Shown: piece by piece, positions 6,936 through 12,084 of the stretch
Layout of the letters: every line of letters begins with the position of its first letter
Numbering within the stretch: position 1 is the first letter of the stretch
NCBI GenBank assembly: GCA_900555805.1
Contig: USMJ01000012.1
Coordinates: 1 to 12,084, forward strand
Length of the DNA stretch: 12,084 bases
DNA from: an uncultured Oscillospiraceae bacterium
GTDB lineage: Bacteria > Bacillota > Clostridia > Oscillospirales > Acutalibacteraceae
Direction: 5' to 3'
Program-made: the position numbers and the translations under genes
The notes under the pieces: generated by a model
Told to the model about the DNA's origin: nothing
The model's database searches: none
What the model saw: the letters and a program-made list of their open reading frames with translations, nothing else

Positions 6936-8285
6936 TTATTCTTCAAGCTCTGCGTTGTCGTTGAGCTTATAAAGGAAATGCATACTGACAAAGCTGATAA
7001 CCGCGCCGATAAGCGGCAGGAAGCTTGTCACAAAATATATCTTTTCTGGTACGCCTGCCGCCTGCTCAAGAGCGCCGAGATCTTTGCTGTATCCCGTTGC
7101 GCTGATGGCGAATGAAACGGCGGCTGCGCCGATGCCCTGAGCGACCTTGCGGAAGAAAGAATAGGTGGCGTAGATTGAGCTTTCCTCTCTTCTGCCGCTT
7201 ACTTTCTCCTGATAGTCGATACAGTCGGCGACGAGCGCCCACATAAGAGTCATATAGAACGCCGCGCCGAACATTGCGACCGCGAGAAGCACCATCCACA
7301 AGTACGGATTTCTGATGCGTACGAAAGCGGCAACGGCCGAAGCCACGGCGGAAATAACAAACGGATATGTGCAAAGCTGTTTCTTCGTGAACTTCTTAAG
7401 CGCAGGCTTGACAAGGAGAATACCTATGGCAACAGGGCAGCCTGCGACTATGCTCGCGACCGAAATGAGATCCGTGTTTTTAAAGTAGCACATAAATGTA
7501 TACGGTATCGACGATGTGACAGTCATCATCAAAGCGATATATGCGACCGTGGAGATCGTCACGCCGAGCATGGGTTTGTTCTTGAAGAACGACTTCATTG
7601 TTTCAACATAGTTGAACTTTTGGTTCTGAACGACAGGAGTGACGCGCTCGGTCGTCATCTTTCTCAAAAGATAGAACGATACAAGGCCGATAACGCCCAT
7701 AACGGCGACGATATAGATGAAAAGCTCGCCTCTGGGGTTTTTATTCTTGTCATAAACGAGTTTCGGGAGCAGTATCATGACGGGGATCTGCGCCGCCATT
7801 GCGCCGATACTTCTCCACTGCGAAAGGTCGGCTCTCTCGCTCGGAACGCTCGTTATGCATGACTGCATCGAGCCGTATGGAACGTTGACGCTCGTATAAG
7901 CGACGCTCCAAATGCAGTAAATGCCCAGACACATGGCGACCTTAACGCCGTAGGCGGCGTTCGGAGCATAGATGAACATAGCTATGCTCGACAGGAGCAG
8001 GAACGGGCTCGCCCACTTTATCCACGGCTTGAATTTTCCGTCTTTTCCGGGTTTCGCCGAGTCGCAAAGTCCGCCGATTATCGGGTCGTTGATGGCGTCG
8101 AAGACTTTTCCCGCCAATATCAAAAAGCCGAAAAGTATGGGGTCGATCTTCATGCAGGTGACGAAGAAAATCATCATATAGTTGTTGATGAAGGCGAAGC
8201 TCATGTTACAGCCGAAGTCGCCGAAGGCGTAGCCTATCTTGTCCCTCATGCCGAACGGTCTTACCGCGGTGTTTTCTTTAGTCAA
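6936..8285 (-). CDS. GPH-family sugar:cation symporter (MelB/GusB-like)
   Basis: A 449-residue inner-membrane transporter of the glycoside-pentoside-hexuronide:cation symporter family (major facilitator superfamily), with hydrophobic segments consistent with 12 helices. The family signature is clear: KVFDAINDPIIGGLCD (60-75), holding the cation-site aspartates D63 and D67 of the MelB type, then KFKPWIKWASP after it. Further family-like segments are VPYGSMQSCI and ALVADCIDYQEKVSGRREE. Length matches the family (about 440-480). The start is TTG at 8285: GGAGGG lies six bases upstream, and the protein begins MTKENTAVRPFGMRDKIGYAFGDFG, as MelB-like proteins do. It is the first gene of the operon with the GH2 enzyme, so a galactoside, or less likely a glucuronide, is the probable cargo. 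Exact sugar and coupling ion cannot be read from sequence. Confidence 0.9.
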   Translation of the reverse strand: MTKENTAVRPFGMRDKIGYAFGDFGCNMSFAFINNYMMIFFVTCMKIDPILFGFLILAGKVFDAINDPIIGGLCDSAKPGKDGKFKPWIKWASPFLLLSSIAMFIYAPNAAYGVKVAMCLGIYCIWSVAYTSVNVPYGSMQSCITSVPSERADLSQWRSIGAMAAQIPVMILLPKLVYDKNKNPRGELFIYIVAVMGVIGLVSFYLLRKMTTERVTPVVQNQKFNYVETMKSFFKNKPMLGVTISTVAYIALMMTVTSSIPYTFMCYFKNTDLISVASIVAGCPVAIGILLVKPALKKFTKKQLCTYPFVISAVASAVAAFVRIRNPYLWMVLLAVAMFGAAFYMTLMWALVADCIDYQEKVSGRREESSIYATYSFFRKVAQGIGAAAVSFAISATGYSKDLGALEQAAGVPEKIYFVTSFLPLIGAVISFVSMHFLYKLNDNAELEE

Positions 8286-8505
8286 GGTTATCCCTCCGTT
8301 TTTTGTAAGTTGATACTGATATTATACATACATTACAATATTTTTTCAATAATCGCGGCTGTTTTTATATAATTTGTTATAAATTGTTAATCAGTTCGCT
8401 CCCAACTTTCTTTCGGGTACGGGGAACCCCCGAGCAGACATTAAAGCGTACAGCCCGGAGGGAAAATTTCTTCTTGTTTTCGTCTTATATGATACACAAT
8501 TCGGG
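8286..8505. other. Spacer between comF-type gene and sugar operon
   Basis: No gene is visible. The right part, just after the comF-type stop, holds only a small hairpin (CGGGG/CCCCG, 8420-8432) without a T run: a poor terminator candidate, so some read-through into the sugar operon is possible. The left part is very AT-rich and carries the sugar-operon promoter. I saw no convincing catabolite-response (cre) site. Confidence 0.5.
8321..8349 (-). promoter_or_regulatory. Sigma-A promoter of the sugar operon
   Basis: On the minus strand, -35 TTGAAA (8344-8349), a 17-base spacer and a perfect -10 TATAAT (8321-8326). Transcription would begin about 29 bases before the TTG start of the symporter. 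AT-rich DNA lies upstream, with AATTTGTTATAAATT (about 8370-8384) as a weak operator-like palindrome. Confidence 0.85.
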
Positions 8506-9225
8506 TTATGTCTGATTGCAGGTGTAGTCGCTGACGGCTATGGATATGCAGCATACCTTTTTCGCGCCTGCCGAATAAAGCGCTTTGGCGCATTCGTTGA
8601 GCGTGGCGCCCGTGCTTTTGACATCGTCGCAAAGAAGCACGGTTTTGCCCTTGACGGATTCCGCTTTTCCCTCGCCGATTTTTATCGAGCCGGAGAGGTT
8701 GGTCAGGCGCTCATCCATGCCGAGAAAGTGTTGCTTTTGGGTTTCGCGGCATTTTTCGAGGGTCTCGCGGTCGAAGTCGAGCAGGAAAGCTCGGGCGAGC
8801 CTTTCGGCGATAACGGCGGACGAGTTATATTCGTCTTTGTCATACGACGGTACGCAGACGGCTGTATCAAATTCGACATCGGCATATTCAGAGGTGATCT
8901 TATCGCAGACATCGGCGAAGAACTCATCGAAAATTCCGTCGCGGACATTGTCTTTAAGCTCGAGTATCATATTTTTGACCGTTCCGCCGTAGTAATATGC
9001 CGCGACGGTTTCGGCGCAGATTTGATCGCAGGTCAGCGGATCGTGATCTTTGAGTGAAGCGCCGCATTTATGGCAGACGGGAGACGCTATCGGGACAAGG
9101 CTTTTTCTGCATTTATCGCACACGGCGCCCTCGGAAAGCAGCTTTCCGCAGCCGCTGCACCTCGGAGGATAAATCGCGTCAAGGATTATGCTCTTAATGC
9201 GTTTAAGCCTGCGCTTCACATTCAT
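8506..9225 (-). CDS. comF: ComF-family phosphoribosyltransferase-fold protein
   Basis: A 239-residue ComF/ComFC-type protein, length typical of the family. The N-terminal double zinc ribbon has C23/C26 and C36/C39, then C51/C54 and C66/C70. The phosphoribosyltransferase domain carries the PRPP-binding loop VLLCDDVKSTGATL (196-209, D200/D201) and the family motif RETQKQHFLGMDERLTN (160-176). ComF proteins are required for natural transformation in several Bacillota and work with the ComFA helicase; no comFA is next to it here. This gene stands alone between two terminator/promoter boundaries, so a role in DNA uptake is family-based inference. The ATG at 9225 is preceded by GGTG five to eight bases upstream and gives the normal lead into the first zinc ribbon. 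Confidence 0.9.
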   Translation of the reverse strand: MNVKRRLKRIKSIILDAIYPPRCSGCGKLLSEGAVCDKCRKSLVPIASPVCHKCGASLKDHDPLTCDQICAETVAAYYYGGTVKNMILELKDNVRDGIFDEFFADVCDKITSEYADVEFDTAVCVPSYDKDEYNSSAVIAERLARAFLLDFDRETLEKCRETQKQHFLGMDERLTNLSGSIKIGEGKAESVKGKTVLLCDDVKSTGATLNECAKALYSAGAKKVCCISIAVSDYTCNQT

Positions 9226-9280
9226 ATTTTCACCCCGTCACGAGAAATTTTGCAAGTATTCGCCAAGTAAAACTAATCGA

Positions 9281-9289
9281 ATTATAACA
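9281..9289 (-). promoter_or_regulatory. Extended -10 promoter of the comF-type gene
   Basis: TGTTATAAT on the minus strand is a perfect TATAAT with the extended TG element, about 56 bases before the ATG at 9225. No good -35 box lies 16-18 bases upstream (TGTATT at best), as is common for extended -10 promoters. Confidence 0.5.
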
Positions 9290-9428
9290 TTGACGGGAGT
9301 GTTAATACAGAAGTAATATTCCCACACGGGTTTCTTGAAATGATTTATGCAGATATATAAAGAAAGATACCCGTATAAAGCGTATCAATCGGGACAAAAA
9401 GTGAGAATTTCTAAAAAGACCGACAAAG

Positions 9429-9461
9429 CGCCCCACCGCCGCATAATGCGACGGTGGGGCG
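9429..9461 (-). terminator. Second hairpin after the LRR gene
   Basis: A 10-bp perfect outer stem, CGCCCCACCG with CGGTGGGGCG, and an inner CGC/GCG stem across one mismatch. On the minus strand it is followed by CTTTGTCGGTCTTTTT, so the U run is interrupted. It probably backs up the hairpin at 9475-9503. Confidence 0.6.
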
Positions 9462-9474
9462 TTATAGTGTGCAA

Positions 9475-9503
9475 AACGGGACGGGGCTGCGCCCCGTCCC
9501 GTT
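9475..9503 (-). terminator. Rho-independent terminator of the LRR gene
   Basis: A perfect 13-bp stem, AACGGGACGGGGC with GCCCCGTCCCGTT and loop TGC, is followed on the minus strand by TTTT (plus 9473-9476). It begins four bases after the stop codon at 9507. Confidence 0.8.
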
Positions 9504-9506
9504 GGG

Positions 9507-12062
9507 TTATTTAGTCTTAACCGACTTGACCTTTGACCATGACGAATAGAGCTTGACGTTCTTTCCGTTTATCTTGACAAGCTTATACGTCCTGACTCGG
9601 ACATAGTATTTCTTCTTGCCCTTGAGCTTTTTGACCTTTGCGGAAGTCGTCTTGTTCTTGCCGACAGTGACAGTCTTTGCTCTGCTCATGCTTGACTTGG
9701 TGCTGTATTGGAGTTCGTAGCCTTTGGTCTGGGCGGTCTGCGCCGACCACTTGGCGGTGAACTGCTTCTTGCCTGCCGTGAGTTTGGAGATAGATGTTCC
9801 TTTCGGAACGATCTTGAAGACAAGCGTCTTTGTGCCTCTGTATTTGCCTTTGAATGTGATCGTTACCGAATACTGACCGACATTTTTACAGCCTGATGAA
9901 TATTTGACTGTGTAGTCTGTGCCGTTTTTGAGGGTCTTGCCTGTGCGGTCTTTGACAACTACCGACGGGCGTTGGGTCTTGCCGTTGTAGGTGAAAGTGG
10001 TCTTTGAGAGGGAGATTGTCTTGATCGACGCTATGGTCGTCTTTGACTTTATCGCTTGGCAGGTCGTACATTTTGTTATGGTCGAGCCGTTCTTTGTGAG
10101 TGTGGCTTTGGTAACGACTGTTTTAAATGAGTGGCCCTTTGCCGCAATGTAGACGCCCTTTTTAAGAACAGCTCCGCAATCGCTGCACTTGGTATCACCC
10201 GTGTAGCCCTTTGCGGTACAGGTGGCATTTTTCTTGTTTATAACGCTCGTTTTGCCCTTGTGATTGTTTGGATTAACAGCGATTTCAGTGCCGCTTGCAA
10301 TTATCTCTTTGCAATCATTACAAACGGTGTTGCCCGTGAAGCCTTTTTCTTTACAGGTTGCCGCTTTTGCTCCGACAACCGACGTGTGAGCGTGCTTGCA
10401 CTCATTTTTGGGCAGCAGCAAGGTGAAAGTCTCTGCAACGGGATCGCCGTTAATGTTTTTCTCTTTCATAAGGTATGTATATGTAACCTCTTTTGCGCCG
10501 GGAGCGACGGTTAAAATGTTCCCGTCGACAGTACCGCCGACCCAGTTCGAGGTGCGGCTTACATCGAAGCCGGAGACTTCCGTAAGCTTTGAAAGGTCAT
10601 ACCGTCCGTTTTCGTCAGGCTCAATTTTGAAGGAATTGCCTCTCGCATGAATACAGTAGTTATCAGTTGAATATGTATAGGAAAGATGTTCGTTGTTCTC
10701 TGCGTCAATCGCAGTAAGGTTATTATTTTCACAATAAAGGCGCCAGAATTTTTTGCAGTTATCGCCGTTTTTGCTTACATCGATTTTTGTGATCTGATTA
10801 TCGTTACAGAAGAGATCAATAAGATTCGGATAAGCCGAAATATCAATATATGTGAAGCGATTGTTGTTTACATTTAAAGATAAAAGATTCGGAGCCTCGA
10901 TTTTTTCGATCGAGGATAGTTTGGCATTTTCACAAACAACATTATTTAACCGCCCTCCCGAAAGTTCCAATGTTTCAATCGGATTATTCGAGCAAATAAC
11001 ATTCTTTAACTCACGGTTTTTGTCAATAATCTTCAGTGATGTGAGCTTGTTATTTTTACATTCCACATCACTAAGATAACCGTTATTGTCAAAATTAAGA
11101 GAAGAAATGTCGTTGTCATTGCAGAATAAAAAGAAGAGATTTGAAAACTGCGAAGTATCAAGCGAGGTCAACTTGTTGTTTTCGACATTCAAATATTCAA
11201 CAGTGTAGGTTTTTACACCGTCCAGGCTTTCCAAAAAATTATTCTTTAACTCGAGACGGGTTATTATTGGGCAGTTTTCAATCGAAAGGCTTGTCAGCTT
11301 ATTGTCAGGACAATAAATCTCTTTAAGATTCGGACAGTCAGCAATTCTTAACGAAGAAAGCCCGGTATCGCCGAGACCGATATATTCGAGTCTCTTCAGT
11401 CCGTTCACCGAAATGCGTACATTCCCGTTTTCGGTAAATCTGACACTCTCAAGCTCTGTCATATTTCTCAGATCGTATGAGCCGCTGATATTATTTTTGC
11501 TGCAATCAATGTTCTTCAGATTCAGACACTTATCGATTACTAAATCCGATATTTGGTTTCCGCTGCAATCAAGATATTCAAGTGCGGTGTTGTTTGAAAG
11601 ATCAAGCGATGTCAGATTGTTGTTAGATAAAGACAGGTAGCTAAGAGCAGTATTATGACTTAAATCAATCTCGGCTATTTTTGTCAGCCCTATAATAAGA
11701 GTCTCGAGCTTCGTGTTCTTCGATACATCGATTTTTTCCAAATCCCGGGCGCTGCTCACACGCAGTTCTTTAAGCTCGGTGAAATATTCAATGCCTCTGC
11801 AATCCCTGACATACATACCTAACCATAATGTTTCGGCGCGGTCTATTTCTCTCTGACTAAGCCAGCCGTCTTTATTGATGTCAAAAGAAACGGCGTTGCT
11901 GTAAACATTACGATCCGGAAAGCTGTCATATGTTATTTCAACAATTTTTTCGGACGTATCCTCGGTATCTTCCGCAAACACGGCGAATGGCAACACACCG
12001 GACGCAAGGATGACTACAAGAGCGATGGCAACGGCTTTTTTATACAGACTTATAATCTTCAT
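9507..12062 (-). CDS. Secreted leucine-rich-repeat protein with EF-hand, Cys-repeat, MBG-like and Fn3 modules
   Basis: An 851-residue exported multidomain protein. Residues 1-30 are a signal peptide (KK, a hydrophobic core, cleavage near AVFA-ED). A single canonical EF-hand loop, DINKDGWLSQRE (61-72), should bind calcium. Leucine-rich repeats of about 20-24 residues with LxxLxxxxN ladders run from about 90 to 465. A linker precedes three Cys/His modules (about 555-670), then an MBG-like domain (about 681-752, TYNGKTQRPSVVVKD) and a lysine-rich fibronectin type III domain (about 755-851). No LPXTG motif, terminal membrane helix or SLH domain is visible, so attachment is unknown. LRR proteins of this build usually bind proteins or glycans; the ligand is not readable here. 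The ATG at 12062 has AAAGGAG seven bases upstream; the promoter lies outside the window. The LRR half is visibly more AT-rich than the operons downstream. Confidence 0.9.
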   Translation of the reverse strand: MKIISLYKKAVAIALVVILASGVLPFAVFAEDTEDTSEKIVEITYDSFPDRNVYSNAVSFDINKDGWLSQREIDRAETLWLGMYVRDCRGIEYFTELKELRVSSARDLEKIDVSKNTKLETLIIGLTKIAEIDLSHNTALSYLSLSNNNLTSLDLSNNTALEYLDCSGNQISDLVIDKCLNLKNIDCSKNNISGSYDLRNMTELESVRFTENGNVRISVNGLKRLEYIGLGDTGLSSLRIADCPNLKEIYCPDNKLTSLSIENCPIITRLELKNNFLESLDGVKTYTVEYLNVENNKLTSLDTSQFSNLFFLFCNDNDISSLNFDNNGYLSDVECKNNKLTSLKIIDKNRELKNVICSNNPIETLELSGGRLNNVVCENAKLSSIEKIEAPNLLSLNVNNNRFTYIDISAYPNLIDLFCNDNQITKIDVSKNGDNCKKFWRLYCENNNLTAIDAENNEHLSYTYSTDNYCIHARGNSFKIEPDENGRYDLSKLTEVSGFDVSRTSNWVGGTVDGNILTVAPGAKEVTYTYLMKEKNINGDPVAETFTLLLPKNECKHAHTSVVGAKAATCKEKGFTGNTVCNDCKEIIASGTEIAVNPNNHKGKTSVINKKNATCTAKGYTGDTKCSDCGAVLKKGVYIAAKGHSFKTVVTKATLTKNGSTITKCTTCQAIKSKTTIASIKTISLSKTTFTYNGKTQRPSVVVKDRTGKTLKNGTDYTVKYSSGCKNVGQYSVTITFKGKYRGTKTLVFKIVPKGTSISKLTAGKKQFTAKWSAQTAQTKGYELQYSTKSSMSRAKTVTVGKNKTTSAKVKKLKGKKKYYVRVRTYKLVKINGKNVKLYSSWSKVKSVKTK

Positions 12063-12084
12063 AAATTTGCTCCTTTCTAAAAAC

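Noticed and set aside
6465..7115. Plus-strand open frame of 216 codons
   Set aside because: It is antisense to the clearly recognisable GH2 and symporter genes and crosses their junction; long antisense frames follow from codon bias here.
9335..9361. Plus-strand promoter-like TTGAAA ... TATAAA
   Set aside because: The spacer is only 15 bases, and no plus-strand gene lies downstream; it would run into the terminators of the LRR gene.
9326..9375. Long imperfect hairpin (ACGGGT ... ACCCGT) upstream of the comF-type gene
   Set aside because: The arms need gaps and a 24-base loop; no known riboswitch pattern is recognisable, so I do not annotate it.

Overview
The window reads as chromosomal DNA from an anaerobic member of the Bacillota, class Clostridia, probably a gut Eubacteriales (Oscillospiraceae/Ruminococcaceae-like) species. 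Four things suggest this: strong GGAGG-type ribosome binding sites, sigma-A promoters of the TTGAAA/TATAAT type, a small GH2 beta-galactosidase with a GPH sugar symporter, and a secreted LRR protein ending in Cys-repeat, MBG-like and lysine-rich Fn3 modules common in that group. The taxonomic placement is inference. Every gene I can support is on the minus strand, so transcription runs from high to low coordinates.

Layout in transcription order. (1) 12062-9507 encodes a large secreted protein: signal peptide, one EF-hand loop, leucine-rich repeats, Cys/His modules, an MBG-like domain and Fn3. Two consecutive hairpins at 9503-9429 follow it. (2) 9225-8506 is a stand-alone comF-type phosphoribosyltransferase-fold gene with an extended -10 promoter. 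(3) 8285-4656 is a two-gene sugar operon with a near-consensus promoter: a GPH-family symporter (TTG start), then a GH2 glycosidase 15 bp downstream. Two terminator-like hairpins follow, then a short AT-rich orphan ORF (4568-4230) that looks like a gene remnant. (4) 3988-448 is a three-gene signalling operon with 4-bp stop/start overlaps: a 7TM sensor with a degenerate kinase core, a histidine kinase with an intact H box and ATPase motifs, and a LuxR/NarL-type response regulator (TTG start). It ends at a strong bidirectional terminator (392-423). (5) 1-391 has no credible gene but is rich in hairpins. It holds a compact cloverleaf-like inverted-repeat element (271-356) and what looks like a diverged, edge-truncated copy in the opposite orientation (1-44).

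How the genes may work together. The symporter should import a glycoside for the cytoplasmic GH2 enzyme. The signalling operon probably senses a signal through the 7TM protein, passes it through the active kinase and acts through the regulator on unknown promoters. Nothing in the sequence ties it to the sugar operon except proximity. The most unusual items are the cloverleaf repeat family, the pseudokinase partner, the direct repeat upstream of the signalling promoter, and the lysine-rich C-terminal tail of the GH2 enzyme.
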